Shown piece after piece: positions 16,691-25,231 of a stretch of DNA of 64,000 bases. This stretch comes from Streptomyces sp. NBC_00457. Lineage in GTDB: Bacteria > Actinomycetota > Actinomycetes > Streptomycetales > Streptomycetaceae. Under the pieces are notes generated by a model that was given only the letters and a program-made list of their open reading frames with translations, was not told the origin of the DNA and ran no database searches. The position numbers were made by a program, and so were the translations under genes. The stretch covers positions 8,990,001-9,054,000 of the forward strand of contig NZ_CP107905.1 in NCBI RefSeq assembly GCF_036014015.1, written 5' to 3'. Positions within the stretch are counted from its first letter, which is position 1, and each line of letters opens with the position of its first letter.

Positions 16691-16815
16691 ACCCTCCAGA
16701 TTAGGACATGGCTTTCATGCGTTCAAAAACCTGAAACAGATTTCCGGTATCCCTTGACGTGTAACGGTCTGCGGGGGAGCCTGAATTGGAGCCAACGTCC
16801 CCGCTGGAGGCCGCC

Positions 16816-17520
16816 ATGCAGCAGCTACAGATCCCGCATCGCTCCGTCGCAGCGGACGAGGCGGTAGCCGGCACTCCGGTCAACCCGGAGGAGGCCGTGC
16901 CGTACGAACCGGCGATCCACACGCTGGTGCAGGACGGCACCGTGATCGTCAAGGTCTGCGGTGAGTTGGACGTGGACAGCGAGGAACTGCTGCGGAGTGT
17001 GCTGGAGGACTCCGTCAGCCGGTGCGCACGCCGTGTGGAGCTGGACCTGAGTGGTGTCACGTTCTGCGACTGCTCGGCGCTGAACCTCCTGCTGGCCGCG
17101 CGGCGGAGTGCCGAGCGGGAAGGCAAACTCCTCACCATGCGGGCGTCCAGTCCCGCCGTGCACAGGCTCCTGGTCAAGACGGACACGTGGCCGCTGTTCG
17201 CGGGCACCCAGCCGATGGAGGACGCTCTGAGCGAGGGTCAGGAAGACCTGCAGAACGAGGTCGCTCAACTGCGCCGCGCCATGCGCACGCGCCCGGTCAT
17301 AGACCAGGCCACGGGGATTCTGATGGCCACGTTCTCGCTGAGCGCCGAGGATGCGTGGGCCGTACTGGTCGCCACCTCCCAGAACACGAACACCAAACTC
17401 CATCAGATAGCCGAAGAACTCCTGACGGCCATCCATGGCGAACCGCTGCCCGACACGCTGCAAACGCACTTGGCCGCGGCGGTGAACGAACTTCGCGACC
17501 CAACGGCAACGTCCGGCTAG
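16816..17520 (+). CDS. STAS-ANTAR fusion protein
   Basis: 234 aa from ATG 16816, five bases after GGAGG. Residues about 35-135 are a STAS (anti-sigma-factor antagonist) domain: VIVKVCGELDVDSEELL, ELDLSGVTFCDCSALNLLLA. The phosphorylatable Ser/Thr position is DCSALN, with Ser present. Residues about 146-208 are an ANTAR RNA-binding domain (RRAMRTRPVIDQATGILMAT then FSLSAEDAWAVLVATSQNTN). ANTAR proteins bind paired hairpins and prevent termination. The fusion would link partner switching with antitermination. Confidence 0.85.
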   Translation: MQQLQIPHRSVAADEAVAGTPVNPEEAVPYEPAIHTLVQDGTVIVKVCGELDVDSEELLRSVLEDSVSRCARRVELDLSGVTFCDCSALNLLLAARRSAEREGKLLTMRASSPAVHRLLVKTDTWPLFAGTQPMEDALSEGQEDLQNEVAQLRRAMRTRPVIDQATGILMATFSLSAEDAWAVLVATSQNTNTKLHQIAEELLTAIHGEPLPDTLQTHLAAAVNELRDPTATSG

Positions 17521-18119
17521 CCGGGCGCACCGAGCGGACGGGCGGCCAGCGCCCGGGCGACGCCGTTGAGGTTGTCGGCCATGGCACGGCCGGTGCGATG
17601 GGCCCACTCGTGGCCCCGCTGCTCGTCCAGGTAGTCGGGGCCCGGGCCGGGGCCGAGGTGCCAGTAGGTCCACGCCTGACCGGGAACGGTGTATCCGATG
17701 TCCGCGAGGGCACCGGAGATCTCGCTGATCACGTGGTGGGCCCCGTCCTCGTTCCCGGTGACGACCACGCCGCACACCCGGTTGTAGGCGACCGGACGGC
17801 CCTCGTCGTCCGTCTCGGTCATCATCGCGTCCATCCGTTCGAGCACACGCTGGGCAACTGAGGAAGGGCGTCCCAGCCAGGTGGGCGAGGCGATGATCAA
17901 GATGTCCGAGTTCAGGAGTTTGTCGTGCACTCGTGGCCACTCGTCGCCTTCGCCCGTGTCGGTGACGACACCGGGAGCAATGTTCAGATCGACGGCCCGG
18001 ACGACCTCCACGTCCACCTTCTCCTCGGTGAGTCGCTCGCCCACCACGGCTGCCAAGGCCTCGGTGTTGGAGGGCTCGGGAGACGGCTTGAGCGTGCAGT
18101 TGATGATCAGCGCCTTCAC
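17517..18119 (-). CDS. NADPH-dependent FMN reductase / flavodoxin family protein
   Basis: 200 aa from GTG 18117-18119. The flavodoxin-like fold begins KALIINCTLKPSPEPSNTEA, the phosphate loop that binds FMN. It continues with SDILIIASPTWLGRPSSVAQ and NRVCGVVVTGNEDGAHHVIS. It is likely an FMN-dependent quinone or azo reductase. Its stop and that of the STAS-ANTAR gene share the palindrome CTAG at 17517-17520, so the convergent genes overlap by 4 bp. Confidence 0.85.
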   Translation of the reverse strand: MKALIINCTLKPSPEPSNTEALAAVVGERLTEEKVDVEVVRAVDLNIAPGVVTDTGEGDEWPRVHDKLLNSDILIIASPTWLGRPSSVAQRVLERMDAMMTETDDEGRPVAYNRVCGVVVTGNEDGAHHVISEISGALADIGYTVPGQAWTYWHLGPGPGPDYLDEQRGHEWAHRTGRAMADNLNGVARALAARPLGAPG

Positions 18120-18158
18120 GGTTTGTCCGCCCTCGGAGAAGTAGGCGTGCCCGCCAGG

Positions 18159-18602
18159 TCAGCGGGCCGACGGCTTTCCCGAGTACCCAACGGCCTCAGT
18201 CATAACGGCCACGTCAGCCTTGTCCGTGCGCACAAAGAGGCAGAAGGGATGGCCCACCGGGTCGTACAGAACGCGTACATCGTCCTGGGGTTGGAAGTCC
18301 GCGACCGTCGCGCCCAGGTCAAGGGCCCGCTCGACAGCTGATGACAGATCGTTCACCTCGATGTCGAGATGCATCATCATCTGCTGCCCGGATCGGTTGG
18401 AAGGCCACTGCGGGCGCGTGAACAGCGGCTCGGTCTGGAACGACAGTCCGACGGAGCCGTCGGCCGGTGCGATCTCCACCCAGCCCGGTTCCTCCTTCTG
18501 CACCGGCCATCCGAGAAGGCTCTGGTAGAACCGGGCGAGTTCGTGGGCCTCTGGCGCATCCAGGGTGGTCGCGGCCAACGTGAAACGCGGTTGCGGCTTC
18601 AT
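18159..18602 (-). CDS. VOC (glyoxalase/bleomycin-resistance) family protein
   Basis: 147 aa with two beta-alpha-beta-beta-beta modules: LDAPEAHELARFYQSLLGWP, then HLDIEVNDLSSAVERALDLG and VLYDPVGHPFCLFV. Metal-ligand candidates include His in MMMHLDIEV and the final E/H positions. The exact activity cannot be told. It lies 39 bp upstream of the FMN reductase on the same strand, so they may be co-transcribed. Confidence 0.85.
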   Translation of the reverse strand: MKPQPRFTLAATTLDAPEAHELARFYQSLLGWPVQKEEPGWVEIAPADGSVGLSFQTEPLFTRPQWPSNRSGQQMMMHLDIEVNDLSSAVERALDLGATVADFQPQDDVRVLYDPVGHPFCLFVRTDKADVAVMTEAVGYSGKPSAR

Positions 18603-18706
18603 GCGGCGCCATTAAACCCGCGATCACTCTCGGTTACTATGCTCACTTCATGCCGGCGGCTGGCTGTCGTGGATTGCAAGGCTGAAGAGATGGATGGCCC
18701 GGGAAA

Positions 18707-19471
18707 ATGTTGAAAGAGGTCACCGCGACCCGCTACATCACGCCCCTGCGTGAAGGCGGCTCGCTGCCGGGGCTCGTCGAGGCCGACGACTTCGGGATCT
18801 ACGTCATGAAGTTCACGGGCGCCGGACAGGGCCGCAAGACGCTGGTGGCCGAGGTGGTGTGCGGTGAACTCGCCCGCCGGCTGGGCTTCCGCGTCCCCCG
18901 GCTCGTGACGATCGACCTCGACCCGGTCCTCGGGCTCGGCGAACCCGATCAGCAGGTGCAGGAGTTGCTCAGGTCCAGCGGCGGCACCAACCTCGGCATG
19001 GACTTTTTGTCCGGCGCCCTCGGCTTCGACCCGCTCGCCTTCGACGTGACCCCCGAGGAGGCCGGGCGGATCGTCTGGTTCGACGCGCTGGTGGGCAACG
19101 TCGACCGGTCCTGGCGCAACCCCAACCTGCTGATGTGGCACGGCGACCCGTGGCTCATCGACCACGGCGCCACGATGATCTGGCACCACAACTGGCCCGG
19201 CGCCGAGACCTCCGCGGCCCGCCCGTACGACGCCTCGGACCACGCGCTGGCCCGCTTCGCCCCCGATGTCGCCGGCGCCGCCGCCGACTTGGCGCCACGC
19301 GTCACCGAGGACCTGCTCGGCGAGGTCGTCGCCGAGATCCCGGACGCCTGGCTGGCCGGTGAACCCGGCTTCGACACCCCTGACGATCTCCGGCGGGCCT
19401 ACGCGCGCCCGCTGCTCGCTCGCGCCGCCGTCGTCCACGAGCGCGTCACCGGAATCGAGGAGGGCAAGTGA
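18707..19471 (+). CDS. HipA-like kinase
   Basis: 254 aa. The protein keeps the HipA catalytic half: GIYVMKFTGAGQGRKTLVAE (ATP lysine), GRIVWFDALVGNVDRSWRNP-type catalytic loop (D...N), and the metal-binding LLMWHGDPWLIDHGATMIWH. It lacks the usual 430-aa HipA N-terminal lobe and corresponds to the short HipA_2-like class. It is followed by a DUF3037 gene with a 4-bp overlap, an arrangement conserved in actinobacteria and reminiscent of a toxin-antitoxin pair. The target is unknown. Confidence 0.8.
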   Translation: MLKEVTATRYITPLREGGSLPGLVEADDFGIYVMKFTGAGQGRKTLVAEVVCGELARRLGFRVPRLVTIDLDPVLGLGEPDQQVQELLRSSGGTNLGMDFLSGALGFDPLAFDVTPEEAGRIVWFDALVGNVDRSWRNPNLLMWHGDPWLIDHGATMIWHHNWPGAETSAARPYDASDHALARFAPDVAGAAADLAPRVTEDLLGEVVAEIPDAWLAGEPGFDTPDDLRRAYARPLLARAAVVHERVTGIEEGK

Positions 19472-19917
19472 GCGAGCGCCACATCCACATGGCCGGCCAT
19501 GTGGTCGAACGCCACATCATCCGGGGCGGCGAGCAGAACGACCGGGACGTCTTCGAGTACGCCCTCCTGCGGGTCGTACCCCGCATCGAGCGCGGCGAGT
19601 TCGTCAACGGGGGCGTGCTGGTGTACTGCCGGGCCCAGGGCTACGTCGGCGCCCGCACCCACCTCGACGAGGCGCGGCTGCTCGCCCTCGACCCGGGCGC
19701 GGACGTGGCCGGCATCCGGGCCGCCCTCGGGGCCGTCGAGAGGGTCTGCGTCGGCGGCGAGGCCGCGGGGCAGGCCGGGGGCGACGACGCCGGGCGGCGC
19801 TTTCGCTGGCTGATCGCGCCCCGTTCCACGGTCGTCCAGCCGGGGCCCGTGCACACCGGACTCACGTCCGATCCGGCGGCCGAGGCGCAGCGGTTGCTCG
19901 ATCTGTTGGTGAAGTGA
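19468..19917 (+). CDS. DUF3037 family protein
   Basis: 149 aa. GTG 19468 overlaps the HipA stop (GTGA). The DUF3037 core is VFEYALLRVVPRIERGEFVN then GGVLVYCRAQGY, with FRWLIAPRSTVVQPGPVHTG near the C-terminus. The family is repeatedly found behind short HipA-like kinases, so it is a candidate antidote, substrate or partner. Residues 1-20 are an extra His-rich leader, and a later start is possible. No enzymatic motif is recognised. Confidence 0.8.
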   Translation: MSERHIHMAGHVVERHIIRGGEQNDRDVFEYALLRVVPRIERGEFVNGGVLVYCRAQGYVGARTHLDEARLLALDPGADVAGIRAALGAVERVCVGGEAAGQAGGDDAGRRFRWLIAPRSTVVQPGPVHTGLTSDPAAEAQRLLDLLVK

Positions 19918-20001
19918 CCGACCGGGTAATGGATCACATGCGCGCGGTTGCCGTTGACACCGCGTGCCAGGGCTTCTAGCGTCACGTCACCGAAGGTACT
20001 A

Positions 20002-20011
20002 AGCGGTCGCT
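20002..20011. promoter_or_regulatory. AGCGGTCGCT operator-like palindrome
   Basis: AGCG-GT-CGCT, within CTAAGCGGTCGCTCA, lies 20 bp before the fabG-like start. AAGCG/CGCTT half-sites of this kind are seen in TetR-family operators of actinobacterial lipid genes; the regulator here is unidentified. Confidence 0.35.
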
Positions 20012-20030
20012 CACCCGAGGAGAGTCACCC

Positions 20031-20792
20031 ATGTCCACCACTGAGCAGCGGGTCGCCGTAGTCACCGGCGGAGCACGCGGCATCGGCGCCGCCACCGCCG
20101 TACGACTGGCCGCCGAGGGCCGCGCGGTCGCCGTGATCGACCTCGACGAGGCCGCCTGCAAGGACACCGTGGAGAAGATCACCGCGGCCGGCGGCAAGGC
20201 GATCGCGGTCGGCTGCGACGTCTCGGACGAGGCGCAGGTCGAGGCGGCCGTCGCACGGATCGCCGAGGAGCTCGGCGCGCCGACGATCCTCGTGAACAAC
20301 GCGGGCGTGCTCCGCGACAACCTGCTGTTCAAGATGAGCGTCACCGACTGGGACACCGTCCTGAACGTGCATCTGCGGGGCGCCTTCCTGATGTCGAAGG
20401 CCTGTCAGAAGCACATGGTGGACGCCAAGTTCGGCCGGATCGTCAACCTCTCCTCGTCGTCCGCGCTCGGCAACCGCGGCCAGGCCAACTACTCCGCCGC
20501 CAAGGCCGGCATGCAGGGCTTCACCAAGACGCTCGCCATCGAGCTCGGCAAGTTCGGCGTCACCGCCAACGCGGTCGCCCCCGGCTTCATCGCCACCGAG
20601 ATGACCAAGGCCACCGCCGACCGGGTCGGCATGGGCTTCGACGACTTCAAGGCCGCCGCCGCCACCCAGATCCCCGTGCAGCGGGTCGGCGAGCCGGCCG
20701 ACGTCGCGAACGCGGTCGCCTTCTTCACCGGCGAGGCCGCCGGATTCGTCTCCGGCCAGGTGCTGTACATCGCCGGCGGACCGCTCGACTAG
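20031..20792 (+). CDS. fabG: 3-oxoacyl-ACP reductase FabG-like SDR
   Basis: 253 aa with GAGGAG SD. Cofactor motif TGGARGIGAATAVRLAAEGR, NNAGVLRDNLLF, catalytic Ser in NLSSSSALGNRGQ, and YSAAKAG as YxxxK. GFIATEMTK and FVSGQVLYIAGG match FabG. It reduces 3-oxoacyl-ACP/CoA with NADPH. It is not in the fab cluster, so a secondary or degradative role is likely. The next SDR follows after 11 bp, forming a two-gene unit. Confidence 0.85.
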   Translation: MSTTEQRVAVVTGGARGIGAATAVRLAAEGRAVAVIDLDEAACKDTVEKITAAGGKAIAVGCDVSDEAQVEAAVARIAEELGAPTILVNNAGVLRDNLLFKMSVTDWDTVLNVHLRGAFLMSKACQKHMVDAKFGRIVNLSSSSALGNRGQANYSAAKAGMQGFTKTLAIELGKFGVTANAVAPGFIATEMTKATADRVGMGFDDFKAAAATQIPVQRVGEPADVANAVAFFTGEAAGFVSGQVLYIAGGPLD

Positions 20793-20803
20793 GGACCAGG
20801 GAC

Positions 20804-21568
20804 ATGACTTCACAGCTCCCCGAGCTTTCGGGCAAGGTCGCGCTCGTCACGGGCGCCAGCCGCGGCATCGGCTACGGCGTCGCCGAGGCGCTCGTCGCGC
20901 GCGGTGACCGCGTGTGCATCACCGGCCGCAACGAGGACGCCCTCAAGGAGGCCGTCGAGGCGCTCGGCGCCGACCGCGTCATCGGCGTCGCCGGCAAGGC
21001 GCACGACGTGGCCCACCAGGCCGCCGCCGTCGAGCGCACCATGGAGGCCTTCGGCCGGGTCGACTTCCTGGTCAACAACGCCGGTACCAACCCGGTGTTC
21101 GGGCCGATCGCCGACCTCGACCTGGATGTGGCCCGCAAGGTCTTCGAGACCAACGTGATCTCGGCGCTCGGCTTCGCGCAGAAGACCTGGCACGCCTGGC
21201 AGAAGGACAACGGCGGCGCGATCGTCAACATCGCCTCCGTCGCGGGCCTCGCGCCCTCGCCGTTCATCGCCGCCTACGGCGTCAGCAAGGCCGCGCTGAT
21301 CAACCTGACCCAGCAGCTCGCCCACGAGTTCGCGCCCAAGGTGCGGGTCAACGCGATCGCCCCGGCCGTCGTGAAGACCAAGTTCGCGAAGGCGCTGTAC
21401 GACGGCCGCGAGGAGGAGGCCGCCGCGTCCTACCCGCTGGCCAGGCTCGGCGTGCCCTCCGACATCGGCGGCGCCGCCGAGTTCCTCACCTCGACGCAGT
21501 CCGACTGGATCACCGGCCAGACCCTCGTCATCGACGGCGGCATCTTCCTCAACGCCGGGGTCGGCTGA
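20804..21568 (+). CDS. SDR family oxidoreductase
   Basis: 254 aa. TGASRGIGYGVAEALVARGD, NNAGTNPVFGPI, NIASVAGLAPSPFIAAYGVS with YGVSKAA as the YxxxK motif, and WITGQTLVIDGGIFLNAG. It is a complete classical SDR, probably NADP-dependent, with unknown substrate. It is co-transcribed with the fabG-like gene upstream; together they may act on beta-hydroxy/keto acyl or steroid-like substrates, which is inference. Confidence 0.85.
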   Translation: MTSQLPELSGKVALVTGASRGIGYGVAEALVARGDRVCITGRNEDALKEAVEALGADRVIGVAGKAHDVAHQAAAVERTMEAFGRVDFLVNNAGTNPVFGPIADLDLDVARKVFETNVISALGFAQKTWHAWQKDNGGAIVNIASVAGLAPSPFIAAYGVSKAALINLTQQLAHEFAPKVRVNAIAPAVVKTKFAKALYDGREEEAAASYPLARLGVPSDIGGAAEFLTSTQSDWITGQTLVIDGGIFLNAGVG

Positions 21569-21755
21569 CAGAGTGCGGTGGGCGCCGGTGAGGGTCTTCA
21601 CCGACCTTCTCCCGCGCCCGCCCGCACCCCTCACGAGGACTCGGAAAACCGTCACAACCGGGCTGACCCAGAGCTGTGCCAGCCGAGTGGAAGCGGTTCC
21701 AGGAGCCTGCGGTATCGTTCGGCCACTTGTGTACGGCATTTCGAGGAGCATGCAC

Positions 21756-23336
21756 GTGTTCAATCGGAACCGAATCTCGCCGCCACTCGCGGTGATCGCG
21801 TCCATATCCATGGTGACCGGGTGTGGTGTGTTCTCCTCGGACGCCTCTGACGACGCGGACCCGATCATCGTGGGGACAACCAGCGCGCCGAGCACCCTGG
21901 ACCCGGCCGCGGCCTGGGACAGCTCCTGGGAGCTGATGCGTAACGTCTACCAACCCCTTCTGGGCTACTCGCCCGGTTCGACCAAGCCCGAACCCGACGC
22001 CGCCGAGAGCTGCGAGTTCACGGACAGCTCCAGCACCGTGTACACGTGCACTTTGCGCGAGGGTCTGAAGTTCTCCAACGGGCACGCGCTGGACGCCGAG
22101 GCCGTCAAGCACTCGTTCGACCGGATCAAGGAGATCAACGTCAACGGTGGCCCCGCGGGCCTGCTGACCACCCTCGACCGGGTGCAGGTGAAGGGCGACC
22201 GCGAGGTCGTCTTCCACCTCGGCCAGCCCGACGCGACCTTCCCCCTGGTGCTCACCACGCCCGCCATGTCGATCGTGGACCCCGAGGAGTACCCCGCGGA
22301 CAAGCTCCGCGAGGACGGGAACATCACCGGCTCGGGGCCGTACAAACTCGCCTCCTACGAAGACGGCGAGAAGGCCGAGCTGGCCCGCAACGAGGACTAC
22401 AAGGGCCTGGCGGAGATCAAGAACTCCGCCGTCACCATCCGGTACTTCCAGCAGTCGGACGAGCTGGTCACGGCGCTGAAGAGCAACGACATCTCGGTCA
22501 TCTACCGTGGTCTCGGCGCCTCGGACATCGTGGACATCCAGGTCAACCGCGACAAGGACGGGCTCCAGATCATGGAGAACCCCACCACCGAGATCAGCTA
22601 TCTGGTGTTCAACCCCAAGGACAGCTGGGCCAAGAACCCCGCGGTCCGCAAGGCGGTCGCCCAGATCATCGACCGCAAGGCGCTCGCCCACAACATCTAC
22701 AAGGACACCGTCGAGCCGCTGTACTCCATGATCCCCAGGGGTCTGGTGGGCCACGGGACGGGCTTCTTCGACGACTACGGCAACCCCAGCGCGGCCAAGG
22801 CGAAGGCCATCCTCACCGAGGCGGGCGTCACCGAAACGGTTCCTCTCACGCTCTGGTACACCACCGACCGTTACGGCTCCCAGACCAAGCCGGCCTTCGA
22901 GGAGCTGAAGCGACAGCTCGAGGCGTCCGGCCTGTTCGCGGTCACCCTGAAGAGCCGCCCCTGGAAGACCTACTCGGAGGGCTACCAGAAGGGCGAGTAC
23001 CCGGTCTTCGGGCGTGGCTGGAACCCCGACTTCAACGACCCCGACAACTTCATCGCGCCCTTCGTGGGCGAGCAGAACGCGCTCGGCACTCCGTACAGCT
23101 CCCCCGAGATCACCACCAAGCTGCTGCCGCGGTCGCGCGAGGAGAGCGACCGCGGGGCCGTCGCCGAGGAGTTCGAGGAGGCCCAGCAGATCCTCGTGGA
23201 CGACGCGCGGCTGATCCCGCTGTGGCAGGGCAAGGCGTACACGGCCGCGAACGAGGAGATCGCCGGTCTGGAGAAGGTCATCGACCCGGCGACGATGATG
23301 ATGATGTGGGAGCTGTACCGGAAGACCAGCTGGTAG
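21756..23336 (+). CDS. peptide/nickel-type ABC transporter substrate-binding lipoprotein
   Basis: 526 aa from GTG 21756, chosen because GAGGAG is 7 nt upstream; ATG 21750 is too close to the SD. The signal peptide has NRNR then a hydrophobic stretch ending in lipobox VTGC (Cys at about residue 23). It is a mature SBP family 5 (DppA/OppA) protein: GTTSAPSTLDPAAAWDSSWE, TCTLREGLKFSNGHALDAEA, NPAVRKAVAQIIDRKALAHN. It should bind oligopeptides or similar at the outer membrane face. No permease or ATPase genes adjoin it, so it is an orphan binding protein. Confidence 0.85.
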   Translation: MFNRNRISPPLAVIASISMVTGCGVFSSDASDDADPIIVGTTSAPSTLDPAAAWDSSWELMRNVYQPLLGYSPGSTKPEPDAAESCEFTDSSSTVYTCTLREGLKFSNGHALDAEAVKHSFDRIKEINVNGGPAGLLTTLDRVQVKGDREVVFHLGQPDATFPLVLTTPAMSIVDPEEYPADKLREDGNITGSGPYKLASYEDGEKAELARNEDYKGLAEIKNSAVTIRYFQQSDELVTALKSNDISVIYRGLGASDIVDIQVNRDKDGLQIMENPTTEISYLVFNPKDSWAKNPAVRKAVAQIIDRKALAHNIYKDTVEPLYSMIPRGLVGHGTGFFDDYGNPSAAKAKAILTEAGVTETVPLTLWYTTDRYGSQTKPAFEELKRQLEASGLFAVTLKSRPWKTYSEGYQKGEYPVFGRGWNPDFNDPDNFIAPFVGEQNALGTPYSSPEITTKLLPRSREESDRGAVAEEFEEAQQILVDDARLIPLWQGKAYTAANEEIAGLEKVIDPATMMMMWELYRKTSW

Positions 23337-23416
23337 TGCGGTAGCAGCGCCGATTGTCAGTGGTCGCCGGTAGGTTCTGGGGGATCGAAGCGACCACACA
23401 TCGTAAGGAAGTCGAC

Positions 23417-24100
23417 GTGACCGACATCTCCATGCTGCCCGAGTCCTGGCGCGGGGTTCTGGGCGACGAACTGCAGCAGCCCTACTTCAAGGAGCTGACG
23501 GAGTTCGTGGAGGAGGAGCGCGCGAAGGGTCCTGTCTACCCTCCGCGGGAGGAGGTCTTCGCCGCGCTGGCGGCGACGCCGTACGACAAGGTGAAGGTCC
23601 TGATCCTCGGCCAGGACCCGTACCACGGGGAGGGCCAGGGGCACGGCCTGTGCTTCTCGGTCCGCCCGGGAGTCAGGACCCCGCCCTCCCTCCGCAACAT
23701 CTACAAGGAGATGCAGGCCGAGCTGGGCACGCCCGTCCCGGACAACGGCTATCTCATGCCGTGGGCCGAGCAGGGCGTGCTCCTGCTCAACGCGGTGCTC
23801 ACGGTCCGCGCGGGCGAGGCCAACTCGCACAAGGGCAAGGGCTGGGAGAAGTTCACCGACGCGGTGATCCGCGCCGTTGCCGACCGTCCCGACCCGGCGG
23901 TCTTCGTCCTGTGGGGGAACTACGCCCAGAAGAAGCTCCCGCTGATCGACGAACAGCGCCATGTGGTGGTGAAGGGCGCCCATCCCTCGCCGCTGTCGGC
24001 GAAGAAGTTCTTCGGCTCGCGTCCCTTCACCCAGATCGACGAGGCCGTCGCCCGGCAGGGCCACGAGCCGATCGACTGGCGCATCCCGAACCTCGGCTGA
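23417..24100 (+). CDS. ung: uracil-DNA glycosylase, family 1
   Basis: 227 aa from GTG 23417 with an AAGGAAG SD. The water-activating loop GQDPYHGEGQGHGLCFSV, the Pro-rich TPPSLRNIYKEM, the uracil-recognition LLLNAVLTVR, and the leucine intercalation loop AHPSPLSAKKFFGS are all present. It excises uracil from DNA in base-excision repair. Complete and without odd features. It is preceded by the orphan SBP gene and followed by a weak terminator hairpin. Confidence 0.95.
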   Translation: MTDISMLPESWRGVLGDELQQPYFKELTEFVEEERAKGPVYPPREEVFAALAATPYDKVKVLILGQDPYHGEGQGHGLCFSVRPGVRTPPSLRNIYKEMQAELGTPVPDNGYLMPWAEQGVLLLNAVLTVRAGEANSHKGKGWEKFTDAVIRAVADRPDPAVFVLWGNYAQKKLPLIDEQRHVVVKGAHPSPLSAKKFFGSRPFTQIDEAVARQGHEPIDWRIPNLG

Positions 24101-24129
24101 CCTGGAGCGGGCCGTCCCCCTGGGTCGGC

Positions 24130-24143
24130 CCCGCCTCGGCGGG
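24130..24143. terminator. short hairpin after ung
   Basis: CCCGCC-TC-GGCGGG followed by ATTGT, 30 bp past the ung stop. Confidence 0.4.
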
Positions 24144-24206
24144 ATTGTCAGTGCCTGCGGTTAGCGTCGTCGCAGAGCGACATCGGTGACGGGCTGGGAG
24201 GGTGCG

Positions 24207-24680
24207 GTGGCGGAGCGACAGGAGCAGGCGGCGCCGGATGCGGTCATGACCCGCATCGGCCAGGTCGTCATGCTGCACCACGCGGGCGACCGCGAGGAGG
24301 CCCGGCACCGCTTCCTGGACCTCTGGGCGGAGATCGGCGCGACCGGGGACCCACTGCACCGCTGCACCCTGGCGCACTACATGGCCGACACGCAGGACGA
24401 TCCCGTGGACGAACTGGCCTGGGATCTGCGGGCGTTGACCGCGGCAGAAGAACTGACGGACGAGCGGCTCGCCGAGCACGAGGGGGCCTTGGCCGCGCGG
24501 GCGCTGTATCCCTCCCTCCATCTCAATCTGGCCGCCGACTATGTGAAGCTGGGCCGCGCCGAGGCCGCACGTGCACACATCCGACAGGCACGAGGCGCGG
24601 TGCACGCCCTGGGGGACGATCCCTACGGGGACGGGGTGCGGGCGGCCATCAGCCGGCTGGAACTGCGGTTGGGGACGTAG
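24207..24680 (+). CDS. conserved hypothetical, TPR-like helical protein
   Basis: 157 aa from GTG 24207, preceded by GGGAGG at good spacing (an earlier GTG at 24186 has no SD). It is all-helical with alternating hydrophobic residues: VVMLHHAGDREEARHRFLDL, TLAHYMADTQDDPVDELAWD, LHLNLAADYVKLGRAEAARA. This looks like two to three tetratricopeptide repeats. Such proteins are common in streptomycetes and probably mediate protein contacts. No partner is evident. Confidence 0.65.
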   Translation: MAERQEQAAPDAVMTRIGQVVMLHHAGDREEARHRFLDLWAEIGATGDPLHRCTLAHYMADTQDDPVDELAWDLRALTAAEELTDERLAEHEGALAARALYPSLHLNLAADYVKLGRAEAARAHIRQARGAVHALGDDPYGDGVRAAISRLELRLGT

Positions 24681-24692
24681 CGCGGGCATCCC

Positions 24693-25151
24693 TCAACGCC
24701 CGTACGTCTGCTCGCAGATCCTCGACTGCGGGCTGTCCTGCGGCCAGCCGCCGTACTGTCTGCCGAGGTCACAGACATCACCGAGGTCCTTGGGAACCGG
24801 CTGGGTCACGTCGGCGGGCTGCCGCTGCGGTGCTTCTGGAGGCCGCGGCGCCGGACGCGGTGGGCTCGGGCGTGAAGGCGCCGGTTTCTCCGGGGCCGGC
24901 GCCGGCGGGGGAGGCCGCCGCGCCGACGCCGTCGGCGACGGCTCATGGGGCGGTCCGATCCGCTCCAGTGCCTCCCGCGCGGGCGCCTGCACGATCTGCG
25001 GCTCCGCGCTGGCGTCCGGCAGGGAAGGAACGGTCCGGGAGGGCGGCGCCGAGGGCCCCGACGCGGGCGGCAGTTGGACCGTCACACAGCCGGAGAGGGC
25101 CGAGGCAGCCACGGTGACCAGGAGCGTTGCGGTGGTCGACGTTCGATGCAC
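24693..25151 (-). CDS. proline-rich lipoprotein
   Basis: About 152 aa from GTG 25149-25151 (start uncertain; GTG at 25210-25212 is also in frame). The signal peptide has HRTSTTATLLVTVAASALSG followed by Cys, a lipobox LSGC. A disordered Pro/Ala/Ser-rich linker follows. A conserved C-terminal patch ends in DVCDLGRQYGGWPQDSPQSR then ICEQTYGR, with two Cys that may pair. Surface-anchored and of unknown function. Convergent with the TPR-like gene (12-bp gap). Confidence 0.7.
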   Translation of the reverse strand: MHRTSTTATLLVTVAASALSGCVTVQLPPASGPSAPPSRTVPSLPDASAEPQIVQAPAREALERIGPPHEPSPTASARRPPPPAPAPEKPAPSRPSPPRPAPRPPEAPQRQPADVTQPVPKDLGDVCDLGRQYGGWPQDSPQSRICEQTYGR

Positions 25152-25231
25152 CCGCGCAACTCTGCTGCGTCGGCTGCCCTCTCGGGCGGCGGACAGCGCA
25201 GGATGCCCCACATGGGTGATCGGCGCCGCCG

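Noticed and set aside
17517..17520. CTAG shared stop as a recombination site
   Set aside because: A 4-bp palindromic stop overlap arises easily by chance; only noted as convergent overlap.
21549..23399. 616-codon leftward frame opposite the binding protein
   Set aside because: Leu/Gly/Asp/Arg-rich antisense shadow of the SBP gene with its lipobox and SBP motifs on the other strand.
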